Source of the DNA: Myxococcota bacterium
Lineage (GTDB): Bacteria; Myxococcota_A; UBA796; CAJQPC01
DNA: 32,684 bases
Direction of reading: 5' to 3'
Assembly: GCA_023150845.1 (NCBI GenBank)
Contig: JAKLKD010000044.1
Location: forward strand, 1 to 32,684
Of the stretch, positions 14,769 through 22,427 are shown piece after piece. Every line of letters begins with the position of its first letter. The stretch's first letter is position 1. The notes below the pieces were generated by a model. It was not told the origin of the DNA and did no database searches. It worked only from the letters and a program-made list of their open reading frames with translations. Both the position numbers and the translations under genes were made by a program.

Positions 14769-15560
14769 ATGTCCAAGAGCCCCTTCACCCTCATCCTCCT
14801 GTCTGCGGCGCTCGCCGCCTGCACCGACAAAGGGACCACCGACTCCAGCGACAGCGTGGCCCCGGACGACACCGCGGACTCCGTGGACTCCGTGGACTCC
14901 GTTGACTCCGTTGACTCCGAGACCAGCGACACCATCACCGCCGCCATCGCCGTGGTGGACGGGCTCCAGCCCCTCTACATCAAGGACGTGCCAGTGACCT
15001 TCGACGGGGAGACCACGATCACCGACGAGGATGGCTACGTCCAGCTGCAGCTCCCGAAGAACTCGGCGCTCACCATTCACGCCACGGGCCCCGGCTACAT
15101 GGACGGCACGCTGCTGCTCTTCACCCTAGACGACGCCATCAACACCTACGTCCAGCTGATCTCGACCGCCGCCCGCGACGCCATCGCATCCCAGCTCGGG
15201 ATCCCCTACGACCCCACAAAGGGCATTGTCGGCATCCAGGTCTACACCCGGGACGAGTCGGGCGGCGCGGTGCGCCTGGGAGGCGCCACGGTGGACCTCG
15301 ACGTGGCCTACTCCGTCGCGTTGGCCAGCGACAACCGGAGCCCTGTTGGCCTCGCACAGAGCAACGTCACCGTCACGGAGTCCGAGTCCAGCGCGCAGAT
15401 CAACTTCATCAACGTGACGGCCGGCCCGGTCAACGTCACCGTGACACCGCCGGCGCCCTACACCACCTGCACCTGGTATCGCGGAGACACCCGCTTGGAG
15501 GACTACGCCTTGGAGGTCGCGGCGGACACCCTCACCACCGGCTTCGTGTTCTGCGAGTGA
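14769..15560 (+). CDS. Lipoprotein paralogue of 6432-7151 with Val-Asp-Ser repeats
   Basis: A 263-residue lipoprotein with Cys18 in the lipobox. The linker after Cys-Thr-Asp-Lys-Gly contains five tandem Asp-Ser-Val-type triplets encoded by a 9-base repeat. The folded part has a PEGA/carboxypeptidase-regulatory-like start (TFDGETTITDEDGYVQLQLP) and then matches the gene at 6432 along its second half: ARDAIASQLGIPYDPTKG, VQVYTRDESGG-like segment, VRLGGATVDLDVAYSVALAS, INFINVTAGPVNV, TCTWYRGDTRLEDYAL, and a Cys next to the end. With the earlier gene it defines a family I cannot name. The 17 bases before the start are identical in both genes. Probable location: anchored in the envelope. Confidence 0.75.
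   Translation: MSKSPFTLILLSAALAACTDKGTTDSSDSVAPDDTADSVDSVDSVDSVDSETSDTITAAIAVVDGLQPLYIKDVPVTFDGETTITDEDGYVQLQLPKNSALTIHATGPGYMDGTLLLFTLDDAINTYVQLISTAARDAIASQLGIPYDPTKGIVGIQVYTRDESGGAVRLGGATVDLDVAYSVALASDNRSPVGLAQSNVTVTESESSAQINFINVTAGPVNVTVTPPAPYTTCTWYRGDTRLEDYALEVAADTLTTGFVFCE
14877..14921 (+). repeat. Five tandem copies of a 9-base repeat in the lipoprotein linker
   Basis: The unit GACTCCGTK is repeated (GTG, GTG, GTT, GTT, then GAG), coding Asp-Ser-Val units in the flexible linker just after the lipid anchor. Being in frame, gain or loss of units would alter only linker length. Confidence 0.85.
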
Positions 15561-15594
15561 GCGATCACGGGGGCCCCGAGCGGCGGCGGATCTA

Positions 15595-16530
15595 TCACAA
15601 TGAGAGGGTCACGCCCGCCTGCGCCGCGGACTCGGGCGCGCCTGCGCCGTCGTCATCGATGCGCAGCTCCGGCCAGGCCGCCAGCAGCTCCACAAACGCG
15701 CGGACCCGCGCGGGCGAGCGCCTGCGGCTGGGGGTGACGAGGTGCACCGGGCGCTGGCCGTCGTCGCCCTCGTGGTGCAGCACCTGGAGCTGGCCCGCGC
15801 GGATCGCGGCCCCGCAGACCAAGGTGGGCAGCCGCGCGACGCCGAGCCCATCCACCACCGCCGCCAGCACGAGCTCCAGATCGTTGACGACGAGCCTCGG
15901 CTCAACCCGGACGGACCGACCGCCGAAGGACCAGGTCTCGTGGGTTCGCATCCCGACACAAGGAAGCTCCCCCAACGAGTCGGGTGGCCGCGTCGGGTGC
16001 GCCGCCAAGAGCGCCGGGCTGGCGACAAAGACCACACGCCCCATGGTCAACAGCCGGGCGCTCAACGAGGAGTCGTCCAGGGGGCCGACGCGGATGGCGA
16101 GGTCAAACCCCTCGGCGATGAGGTCCACCTGGCGATCGGCGAGCAGCAGCTCCACCCGCACCCGGGGGTGCCGCGCCATAAACTCCCGCACGATCGGCGC
16201 CAGCAGGCGGCGACCAAAGAGCACCGGCGCGGAGATCCGCAGGGTGCCGACGGGCTGGGCATGGCGCTCGCGGGCCTCGTCGTTGGCCTCGGCGATCTGG
16301 GCCTCGATGGCCTGGCAACGCTGGAAGTAGGCAAGGCCAGCCTCCGTGGGGCGCACGGTGCGGGTGGTGCGCTCCAAGAGCCGCACACCTAAGGCCTCCT
16401 CCAAGCGGGCGATCCGCTGGCTGAGCCGCTGCTTGCTGAGCCCCAGGCTGCGGGCGGCGGAGGTGAAGCCGCCCTCACGCACCACCGCCACGAAGAGGAG
16501 CATGTCCGCAGGATCGAGGGGGTCCTCCAT
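15595..16530 (-). CDS. LysR-family transcriptional regulator (divergent from NmrA operon)
   Basis: A 311-residue regulator starting at ATG 16530, with AGGAG ten bases upstream. The HTH is at ~5-65 (DPADMLLFVAVVREGGFTSA, then ARSLGLSKQRLSQRIARLEE). The effector domain follows: GTLRISAPVLFGRRLLAPIV, LIAEGFDLAIRVGPLDDSSL, and VVDGLGVARLPTLVCGAAIR. It is of the large subgroup that controls a divergently transcribed oxidoreductase. Ninety-nine bases separate it from the NmrA-like gene, with several TGTC/GACA half sites between. The same frame is open far upstream, antisense to the NmrA gene, but the family match begins at 16530. Confidence 0.9.
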   Translation of the reverse strand: MEDPLDPADMLLFVAVVREGGFTSAARSLGLSKQRLSQRIARLEEALGVRLLERTTRTVRPTEAGLAYFQRCQAIEAQIAEANDEARERHAQPVGTLRISAPVLFGRRLLAPIVREFMARHPRVRVELLLADRQVDLIAEGFDLAIRVGPLDDSSLSARLLTMGRVVFVASPALLAAHPTRPPDSLGELPCVGMRTHETWSFGGRSVRVEPRLVVNDLELVLAAVVDGLGVARLPTLVCGAAIRAGQLQVLHHEGDDGQRPVHLVTPSRRRSPARVRAFVELLAAWPELRIDDDGAGAPESAAQAGVTLSL

Positions 16531-16532
16531 GA

Positions 16533-16579
16533 TTGTCACGCTCCTATTGACAGTGTGTCGTTCTATCAGCGTATTGTCT
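16533..16579. promoter_or_regulatory. Probable LysR operator region with repeated TGTC/GACA half sites
   Basis: Within the divergent gap are TGTCA (16534-16538) and TGACA (16548-16552), an inverted pair with a 9-base spacer, followed by GTGTC (16555) and ATTGTC (16573). The stretch is AT-rich for this genome. LysR proteins bind such short inverted half sites, so this probably controls both the regulator and the NmrA-pirin-SRPBCC operon. Confidence 0.45.
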
Positions 16580-16629
16580 ATCTCGTTCCCGGCGCCGATG
16601 TTGGGCTCACAACCCCAAAGGAGCCACAC

Positions 16630-17541
16630 ATGCCCAACACCACCGCCCCCCTCGTCGTCGTCGCGGGCGCGAACGGCCGCCTCGGTCGGCTCATCGTCGC
16701 GTCTCTGCTCACCCAGCCCGGCGTGCGTGTGCGCGCCCTCGTGCGCCGCCCCGCCGAGGCCGCCGACCTCCGCTCCGACCGGGTCGAGCTTCACACCTTT
16801 GACCTCAGCACGGCCACCGACGCCGAGCTTGGCGCCGCCACCGCCGGGGCCTTCGCCGTCGTCTCGACTCTGCAGGGCGGCCCCGACGTCATCATCGACG
16901 GGCAGCTCAAGCTCATGGCCGCCGCCAAGGCCGCCGGGGCGCGCCGCTTCATCCCTTCGGACTACTCCTACAACATGTTCACCCTGCCGCCGGGGGTGAA
17001 CATCAACACCGACTGGCGCCGGGCCTTCGCCGAGCGCGCGAGCGCCGCCCGGTCGGCGGACTTTGAGGTGGTCCACGTGCTCCAAGGCATCTTCATCGAC
17101 CGCCTCGTGATGGGCTTCTTGGGCGTGCTCGACGCCGAGCGCCGGGTGATCCGCTACTGGGGCGACGGCCAGACGCTCATCGACTGGACCACCTGGGAGG
17201 ACACGGCGGCCTTCACCGCCGCCGCGGCCTTGGACGAGCGCCCCGTGCCCGAGCGCCTGTTCGTGTCGGGGGATCGGCGGAGCCTGCTGGACTTCGCCGA
17301 GGCCTGGTCGGCGGTCTATGGCCCGCTGACCGTCGAGCGCCTGGGCTCGCTGGACGAGCTCAAGGCCGAGACGGCGAGGCGCCTCGCCACGAGCCCCCAA
17401 GATATGTACGCCTGGCTGCCCCTGATGTACGCCCAGGGCGTGTTCGGCGGCGAGGCGCTGCTCGGCCCCTCCGAGGCCGGGCGTTACCCCGAGCTGCGGC
17501 CCCTCACCGTCGCCGAGGCGATCGCGCGGGGGGTCGTATGA
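16630..17541 (+). CDS. NmrA-like NAD(P)-binding oxidoreductase
   Basis: A 303-residue atypical SDR starting at ATG 16630, six bases after AAAGGAG; the longer frame from 16555 runs through the promoter. It opens with the nucleotide-binding motif VVVAGANGRLGRLIV, then VRALVRR (likely NADP phosphate contact) and the isoflavone-reductase-like phrase GARRFIPSDYSYNMF. VLQGIFIDRLVMGFLG and IRYWGDGQTLIDWTTWEDTA are typical of the NmrA/phenylcoumaran benzylic ether reductase group. Members reduce aromatic or quinone-like compounds or act as NADP sensors. It is first in a three-gene operon; its stop overlaps the pirin start by four bases. Confidence 0.88.
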   Translation: MPNTTAPLVVVAGANGRLGRLIVASLLTQPGVRVRALVRRPAEAADLRSDRVELHTFDLSTATDAELGAATAGAFAVVSTLQGGPDVIIDGQLKLMAAAKAAGARRFIPSDYSYNMFTLPPGVNINTDWRRAFAERASAARSADFEVVHVLQGIFIDRLVMGFLGVLDAERRVIRYWGDGQTLIDWTTWEDTAAFTAAAALDERPVPERLFVSGDRRSLLDFAEAWSAVYGPLTVERLGSLDELKAETARRLATSPQDMYAWLPLMYAQGVFGGEALLGPSEAGRYPELRPLTVAEAIARGVV

Positions 17542-18410
17542 GCGCCGGGCCCCACCGCGCCGTCCGCGCCGTCATCCCCCGCCCCGAGCGGGCCCATGGC
17601 CCCGGCTTCAGCACCCGGTCCCTGCGCCCCCCGGCGGGCCTCAGCCTCGACCCGTTCTTGTCCTTCGACGAGTTCCACATGTCGATGCCGACCTTCCCGC
17701 CGCACCCCCACGCGGGGTTCTCGGCGGTGACGGTGATGTTGGAGGACTCGGCGGGGGCCTTCATCAACCGCGACAGCCTCGGCGACCGCAGCCGCATCGG
17801 CCCCGGCGACGTCCACTGGACCCAGGCCGCGGCGGGGATGATGCACGAGGAGGTGCCCGAGCAGCCCGGGGTGGACTGCCACGGCGTGCAGATCTTCGTG
17901 AAGCTCTCCCGGCAGCACGAGCTCGCGCCGCCCCGGGCCATGCACCTCAGCGCCAGCGAGATCCCGGTCATCACCTCGCCGGGCGCCCGCGTGCGGGTCG
18001 TCGTCGGCGCCCTCGGCGACGTCCGCGCCCCCATCGAGGGCCTGCTCACCCCCGCGCGCCTGCTCGACGTGACGATTGAGCCCGACACCACCCTGAGCCT
18101 CCCCGCGCCCGCGGGCTGGACGACCTTCGCCGCCGTGCTGCGCGGCGACGGGCTCGCGGAGGGCGCGCCCGGCGTGGCCTTCTCCGAGCACGACGGCGTG
18201 CTCTGGGCTGAGGAGGGCGAGCTCATCACGCTGACCGCTGGGGCCGAGGGCCTGCAGCTCCTCATGGCGAGCGGGCCGCCGCTCCGGGAGCCCGTCGTCT
18301 TCGCCGGTCCCTTCGCCATGAGCTCCAACGACCGCCTCGCCGCGGCGGGGGAGCGGTTTCGCCGCGGCGAGCTCGGCCGCCTGACGCCGTCCTTCGGAGG
18401 TGCACGATGA
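17538..18410 (+). CDS. Pirin family protein
   Basis: A 290-residue bicupin whose ATG overlaps the NmrA stop. The N-terminal cupin keeps the metal site: His56-Pro-His58 in FPPHPHAGFSAVTVMLED, with His103 and Glu105 in AAGMMHEEVPEQ. The section DPFLSFDEFHM is a family signature. Pirins bind Fe and some act as quercetin dioxygenases or redox-responsive proteins; which applies here is not clear, although the intact ligand set allows catalysis. Co-transcription with an NADP-binding reductase and an SRPBCC protein suggests handling of an aromatic or quinone-like compound. Confidence 0.92.
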   Translation: MSAGPHRAVRAVIPRPERAHGPGFSTRSLRPPAGLSLDPFLSFDEFHMSMPTFPPHPHAGFSAVTVMLEDSAGAFINRDSLGDRSRIGPGDVHWTQAAAGMMHEEVPEQPGVDCHGVQIFVKLSRQHELAPPRAMHLSASEIPVITSPGARVRVVVGALGDVRAPIEGLLTPARLLDVTIEPDTTLSLPAPAGWTTFAAVLRGDGLAEGAPGVAFSEHDGVLWAEEGELITLTAGAEGLQLLMASGPPLREPVVFAGPFAMSSNDRLAAAGERFRRGELGRLTPSFGGAR

Positions 18411-18856
18411 GCTTTGAGGTGGTCGCTGAGGTGACGATTCAGGCCCCGCCGAGCGCGGTCTGGCGGGCGCTGACCGACACGGCGCGCTGGGCGGAGTGGT
18501 GTACCTGGCTTCGTTGGGAGGGCGGCGCCATGGTCGTCGGGGAGCGGCTGTCCTTACGCCTGACCCCGCCGGACGGCGAGGGCTACACCTTCCAGCCCGA
18601 GGTGCTCCTCGCCGAGCCCGACCGCCACCTCGCCTGGGTGGGCCGTACCTTCACCGCCGGGGTGTTTGACGGCGAGCACCACTTCGTCCTGGACGACCTC
18701 GGCGACGGCCGAACCCGCCTCGTCAACCGCGAGCGGTACTCCGGCCTGCTCTCGCCGATCATGCGCCGGATCCCCGCGATGCAAGGCGCTGAGGCCGGGT
18801 TCGTGGCGATGAACGAGGAGATCCGCGCCCGGGCCGAGGCCTTGGCGCGTACTTGA
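18407..18856 (+). CDS. SRPBCC family protein (polyketide cyclase/dehydrase-like)
   Basis: A 149-residue single-domain START/Bet v1-like protein; its ATG overlaps the pirin stop by four bases, making it third in the operon. The N-terminal strand and helix (EVVAEVTIQAPPSAVWRALT, DTARWAEWCTWL) are characteristic, as are LLAEPDRHLAWVGRTF and the C-terminal long helix. The fold forms a hydrophobic cavity for lipids, polyketides or aromatic compounds. It may bind or cyclise the compound handled by the preceding reductase and pirin; no catalytic residues can be assigned. Confidence 0.88.
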   Translation: MSFEVVAEVTIQAPPSAVWRALTDTARWAEWCTWLRWEGGAMVVGERLSLRLTPPDGEGYTFQPEVLLAEPDRHLAWVGRTFTAGVFDGEHHFVLDDLGDGRTRLVNRERYSGLLSPIMRRIPAMQGAEAGFVAMNEEIRARAEALART

Positions 18857-18865
18857 GGCGCCCCC

Positions 18866-19531
18866 TCAGCCCCGGAGCCGCGCCGCCAGGGCCTCACCGA
18901 CGCCCTTCGCCGAGCCGGGGTTCTGGCCGGTGATCACGCGGTCGTCCTCGACGACGAGGGCCTGCCAGGCCTTACGTTTGCGGTAGACCGCGCCGCTGTT
19001 GAGGAGCCGCTGCTCCAGCACGAATGGGATGAGCTCTAGGGTCTTCATCGCCTGCTCCTCCTCGACCGTGAACCCCGTCACCTGGCGCCCGTCCACCAGC
19101 CGCCGCCCGTCGCCGAGGGTCACCTCGGCCAAGGCCGCCGGGCCGTGGCAGACCGCGGCGATCACCCCGCCCCGGTCGTAGATCGCCGCGCTGAGGCGCT
19201 GGCTGTCTTTGTCCTCGACGAGATCAAAGAGCAGGCCATACCCGCCGGGGTAAAACACGGCGGCGTAGGCGGCGGGGTCCACCTCGGCCAAGGGCCGGGT
19301 GTTGGCGAGGGCCTCGGCGAAGCGCGGCGAGCTGAGCAGGCGCACGGTGAGCGGGTCGGCGTCGGCGCCATAGCCCGGCACGGGCCCGCCCTTGGGCGAG
19401 GCGAGCTCCCAGGCGAGCCCGGCCTCGTCCAAGACGTGCAGGGCGTGGGTCAGCTCAGGCCAGTAGGTGCCGTTGGGCTTGCCGCCCAGCTCGGCGTGGT
19501 TCGAGAGGATGACGAGGACAGGCTTGGACAT
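18866..19531 (-). CDS. DJ-1/PfpI family protein, Hsp31-like
   Basis: A 221-residue member of the type 1 glutamine-amidotransferase-like superfamily. The nucleophile is Cys128 in VIAAVCHGPAAL, followed by His129, with an upstream acidic residue Glu26 (YWPELTHAL) in the position used by Hsp31/glyoxalase-III-like proteins. FYPGGYGLLFDLVEDKDSQR is the usual loop. Such proteins act as glutathione-independent glyoxalases, deglycases or chaperones against reactive aldehydes. It converges on the SRPBCC gene (nine bases apart) and diverges from a LysR gene at 19666, which probably controls it. Confidence 0.9.
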   Translation of the reverse strand: MSKPVLVILSNHAELGGKPNGTYWPELTHALHVLDEAGLAWELASPKGGPVPGYGADADPLTVRLLSSPRFAEALANTRPLAEVDPAAYAAVFYPGGYGLLFDLVEDKDSQRLSAAIYDRGGVIAAVCHGPAALAEVTLGDGRRLVDGRQVTGFTVEEEQAMKTLELIPFVLEQRLLNSGAVYRKRKAWQALVVEDDRVITGQNPGSAKGVGEALAARLRG

Positions 19532-19631
19532 GAGGACTCCGGGCGTGGTCAGGGAGGAGTGGGCGAGGTTTGTGTGGGCGGCGCCTCACACAACAGCAAG
19601 GTAGCCCCGGCGACTATGGCGGGGTAGAGCG

Positions 19632-19660
19632 GCAATTGCGCAGGACTTGTACAGCGCAGG
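19632..19660. promoter_or_regulatory. Possible LysR binding region, DJ-1/LysR divergent gap
   Basis: The 134-base gap holds the palindrome GCAATTGC (19632-19639) and two direct copies of GCGCAGG (19638-19644 and 19654-19660), the second of which is also the ribosome-binding site of the LysR gene. These would suit autoregulation, but the arms are short and could be chance. Confidence 0.25.
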
Positions 19661-19665
19661 AACAG

Positions 19666-20571
19666 ATGATGCCCATCGAGCGCGCCGATCTCCAGGCCTT
19701 CCAGCTCACCGTCGAGCTCGGCAACTTCACCCGCGCCGCCCAGGCCCTCGGGGTGACGCCCCAGGCCGTGAGCCGGGCCGTGGCGCGGGTCGAGGCCGAG
19801 CTGCAGGTCCCGCTCTTCCGGCGAAACACCCGCCACGTCACGCCGACCGAGGCCGGGCGGGTGTACTACGCGGCCTGCGCGACGGCCCTCGGCGCCTTGG
19901 CCGCCGCTGAAGAGACGCTGCGCGCCCGCCAAGACGCGCCGACGGGGGTGGTGCGGGTGAGCGTGCCCACCACCTACGGCCACCACCGCTTCATGCCCCT
20001 GCTCGCCGAGTTCTGCCGCCAGCACCCCGGCGTCGAGGTCGAGGTGGACATCTCCAACCACAACGTGGACTTCGTGCGGGAGGGCTTCGACCTGGCGATC
20101 CGTATGGGTGAGCTCGGCGACGCCTCGTTCATCGCCCGCCCCCTGGGGGACTTCACTCTGGGCGTGTTCGCCAGCCCGGCCTACCTCAACGAGCGCGGCG
20201 CGCCCCAGACCCCCGACGACCTCCACCAGCACCGGATCGCCGTGTTCATCCTCCCGCGCACGGGCCGGGCGATGCCTTGGGCGCTCTCGCCTGGCCCGAC
20301 CTTGCTGCACCTGCCCGCCGCCGTGCGGGTGCGCAGCGACGTGCTCGGCCTGATCGGCTTCGCCCGGGCCGGGGGCGGCCTCGTGCAGACCTACCACTTC
20401 TTGGTCGAGGGGGAGCTGGCCCGGGGAGAGCTCGTCGAGGTGCTCAAGCCCTACGCCGGGCACACCCGGCCGTTCTCGCTCATCTACCCCCGGGAGGCCC
20501 TCGCTCGCCCTGCCGCGCGGGCCTTGGTGGACTTTTGGGTGGCCCGCGCGCGGCGTGGGGCCAAGGGCTGA
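19666..20571 (+). CDS. LysR-family transcriptional regulator (divergent from DJ-1 gene)
   Basis: A 301-residue regulator starting at the double ATG 19666/19669 after GCAGG. HTH at ~5-65 (LQAFQLTVELGNFTRAAQAL, then GVTPQAVSRAVARVEAELQ). The effector domain has GVVRVSVPTTYGHHRFMPLL, VDFVREGFDLAIRMGELGDA, GVFASPAYLNERG and SDVLGLIGFARAGGGLVQTY. It has the usual length and belongs to the same broad LysR group as the regulator at 15595. The most likely target is the divergent DJ-1/PfpI gene. It is followed, after 44 bases, by the MarR gene with its own operator. Confidence 0.92.
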   Translation: MMPIERADLQAFQLTVELGNFTRAAQALGVTPQAVSRAVARVEAELQVPLFRRNTRHVTPTEAGRVYYAACATALGALAAAEETLRARQDAPTGVVRVSVPTTYGHHRFMPLLAEFCRQHPGVEVEVDISNHNVDFVREGFDLAIRMGELGDASFIARPLGDFTLGVFASPAYLNERGAPQTPDDLHQHRIAVFILPRTGRAMPWALSPGPTLLHLPAAVRVRSDVLGLIGFARAGGGLVQTYHFLVEGELARGELVEVLKPYAGHTRPFSLIYPREALARPAARALVDFWVARARRGAKG

Positions 20572-20576
20572 TCTTC

Positions 20577-20610
20577 TTGTTGCGCTCGTCGATTAAGTTG
20601 TATATACATC
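20577..20610 (+). promoter_or_regulatory. marR promoter with near-palindromic operator
   Basis: GTTGTATATACATC (20597-20610) differs by one base from the perfect palindrome at 21059. A promoter fits here: TTGTTG (20577-20582), 18-base spacer, TATATA (20601-20606). The operator covers the -10 box, so a bound MarR dimer would block transcription. The start point expected from this promoter falls only a few bases before the ATG at 20616. Confidence 0.65.
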
Positions 20611-20615
20611 AATCC

Positions 20616-21026
20616 ATGAAACAAGCCCACCGCATCGCCCAAGAGTGCCTGCTCATGCGCAGCCGCCGCCTCTCCCGGGTGGTCACCAAGCTCTACCTGG
20701 AGCGAATGGAGGGCGTCGGGCTCTCCGTGGCGCAGTTCACCCTGCTCGCCGCCATCGGCTCCAACCCCGGCGTGCGGGCGGCGGACCTCGCCCCGGCCTT
20801 GGACCTTGAGAAGTCCACCGTGTCCCGGGAGCTCGCCGCGCTCACCGCCGAGGGCCATGTGCTCACCGAGGCGCTCGGCGGGCGGTCTCAGGGGCTTCGG
20901 CTCTCCGAGTCTGGCGCGGCCCTGCTCGCCGAGGCCTTCCCGGTCTGGGAGGAGGCCCAGGCCGCCGTGCGCCGAGAGCTGGGTGAGCTTGGTGAGGCCT
21001 TGCTCCACCACTTCCCTGGGCGCTGA
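20616..21026 (+). CDS. MarR-family transcriptional regulator
   Basis: A 136-residue single-domain winged-helix regulator, a normal MarR length. Features are the N-terminal dimerisation helix with a Cys (AQECLLMRSRRLSRVVTKLY), LSVAQFTLLAAIGSNPGVRA, the recognition helix in LDLEKSTVSRELAALTAEGH, and the wing around GGRSQGLRLSESGAALLAEA. The Cys in the first helix could sense oxidants or electrophiles, as in several MarR proteins, but this is inference. No ribosome-binding site precedes ATG 20616 and the likely transcription start is almost at the ATG, so the mRNA may be leaderless. Near-identical operators in front of it and of the next gene suggest repression of both. Confidence 0.92.
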   Translation: MKQAHRIAQECLLMRSRRLSRVVTKLYLERMEGVGLSVAQFTLLAAIGSNPGVRAADLAPALDLEKSTVSRELAALTAEGHVLTEALGGRSQGLRLSESGAALLAEAFPVWEEAQAAVRRELGELGEALLHHFPGR

Positions 21027-21058
21027 GCCCGCTCATCACGCGTCTCTTCGCATCATAA

Positions 21059-21072
21059 GTTGTATATACAAC
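21059..21072. promoter_or_regulatory. Perfect 14-bp MarR-type palindrome upstream of the Fe-S/SCP2 gene
   Basis: GTTGTATATACAAC is its own reverse complement. The match with the marR operator extends to TAAGTTGTATATACAWCAA. It lies 15 bases before ATG 21087 and contains a TATATA -10-like box, so it is a strong candidate for the MarR site that controls the Fe-S protein and the SDR after it. Confidence 0.75.
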
Positions 21073-21086
21073 AAAACGAGGTCCCG

Positions 21087-22403
21087 ATGAACACCCCACA
21101 GCGCCGCCCCGCCCCGCCGCCGCCCCAGACCGACCCGCCGGAGTCGGGTTGGCTCCTCAACCTCGCCCGAGAGGCCGGGGCCGACGACGTGGCCATCGTC
21201 TCCGTGGACCACCCCGAGCTCACCGCGGAGCTCCCCCACATCCGGGCGGCGCTGCCCTCGGCGCGCACCCTGCTCACCTACGTCGTGAAGACCTCCCGGG
21301 CCCCGGTGCGGGCGCCCCAGCGCTCCGTGGCGAACGCCGAGTTTCACCGGGCCTCGGACCGGGTGGACCATGTCGGCGACGTGATCGTGCGCGCCCTGGA
21401 GGCCCGGGGGGTGGCCGCGCTCTCGCCGCCCGTAGGCTTCCCGATGGAGATGGACCGATTCCCGGCCCGGGGCTGGGTGGTGAGCCACAAGCTCGTCGCC
21501 CAGGCCGCGGGGCTCGGCAAGATGGGGCTCCACCGCAACGTGATTCACCCCCAGTTTGGCAGCTTCGTGCTCTTGGGCACGGTGCTCATCGGCGCGGAGG
21601 TGCTCGCCGAGCTGCGGGCCTTGGACTTCAACCCCTGCGTCAACTGCCGACTGTGTGTGGCGGCCTGCCCTGTCGGCGCCATCGAGCCCAGCGGGCGCTT
21701 CGACACCGCGGCCTGCCTCACCCACAACTACCGGGAGTTTATGACCGGCTTCAACGACTTCGTCGGCCAGATCACCGAGAGCGAGGACCGCTGGGCGTAC
21801 CGGGCGAAGGTGGGCCAGGCTGAGTCGGCGAGCTGGTGGCAGAGCCTCACCTCGGGGCCCCACTACAAGGCGGCCTACTGTGTGGCGGCCTGCCCCGCGG
21901 GGGACGACGTGATCGGGGCGTTCTTGGCCGACAAGAAGGGCTTTGTGGGTGAGGTCGTCGAGCCCCTGCGCGCCAAGGCCGAGCCGATCTATGTCATGCC
22001 CGGCACCGACGCCGAGGATCACGTCAGCAAACGGTACCCCCACAAGACCCTGCGCCGGGTGGAGGGCGGTCTGTACGTCGAGACCGTCGCGGGATTCCTC
22101 AGCGGGGCGCCGATGCTCTTTCAGGCGCGGCGCAGCCGGGACGTGCGGGTGAAGCTCAGCTTCCAGTTCACCGGGGACGAGGCCCAAGCGGCGACGATCA
22201 CCATCGCCGATGGGCGGCTCCGGGTAGAGCCCGGCCTCGCCGAGGACGCCGACGCCCAGGTGACCGTGGATGGCCGGGCCTGGGTGGAGCTCCTCTCCGG
22301 GCGCCGCAACCCCATCTGGCTCGTGTTGACCGGCGCGCTCAAGATCCGCGGCGACCGCGCGGCCTTGGACCGCTTCCAGTCCTGCTTCCCCGCCCGCGCC
22401 TAA
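21087..22403 (+). CDS. QueG-like 4Fe-4S protein fused to an SCP2-like domain
   Basis: A 438-residue protein; ATG 21087 follows GAGG and the operator. The N-terminal ~330 residues resemble the epoxyqueuosine reductase/reductive dehalogenase group: FPMEMDRFPARGWVVSHKLV, AAGLGKMGLHRNVIHPQFGS, a ferredoxin motif Cys184-x2-Cys187-x2-Cys190-x3-Cys194-Pro, then Cys210 and Cys265-x3-Cys269-Pro, enough for two Fe-S clusters or nearly so (seven Cys seen). Residues ~355-435 look like an SCP2 sterol-carrier domain (SFQFTGDEAQAATITIADGR, a VTVDGRAWVELLSGRRN stretch, LTGALKIRGDRAALDRF). The protein probably moves electrons to a hydrophobic substrate held by the SCP2 part; real queuosine function is unlikely because of the fusion and the MarR control. 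An SDR gene follows 24 bases on. Confidence 0.85.
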   Translation: MNTPQRRPAPPPPQTDPPESGWLLNLAREAGADDVAIVSVDHPELTAELPHIRAALPSARTLLTYVVKTSRAPVRAPQRSVANAEFHRASDRVDHVGDVIVRALEARGVAALSPPVGFPMEMDRFPARGWVVSHKLVAQAAGLGKMGLHRNVIHPQFGSFVLLGTVLIGAEVLAELRALDFNPCVNCRLCVAACPVGAIEPSGRFDTAACLTHNYREFMTGFNDFVGQITESEDRWAYRAKVGQAESASWWQSLTSGPHYKAAYCVAACPAGDDVIGAFLADKKGFVGEVVEPLRAKAEPIYVMPGTDAEDHVSKRYPHKTLRRVEGGLYVETVAGFLSGAPMLFQARRSRDVRVKLSFQFTGDEAQAATITIADGRLRVEPGLAEDADAQVTVDGRAWVELLSGRRNPIWLVLTGALKIRGDRAALDRFQSCFPARA

Positions 22404-22427
22404 GCCCCCCAGCCCTGGAGCCCGATC

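Noticed and set aside
16531-17400. Upstream extension of the LysR frame to 601 codons
   Set aside because: The extra part is antisense to the NmrA gene; LysR similarity starts at 16530.
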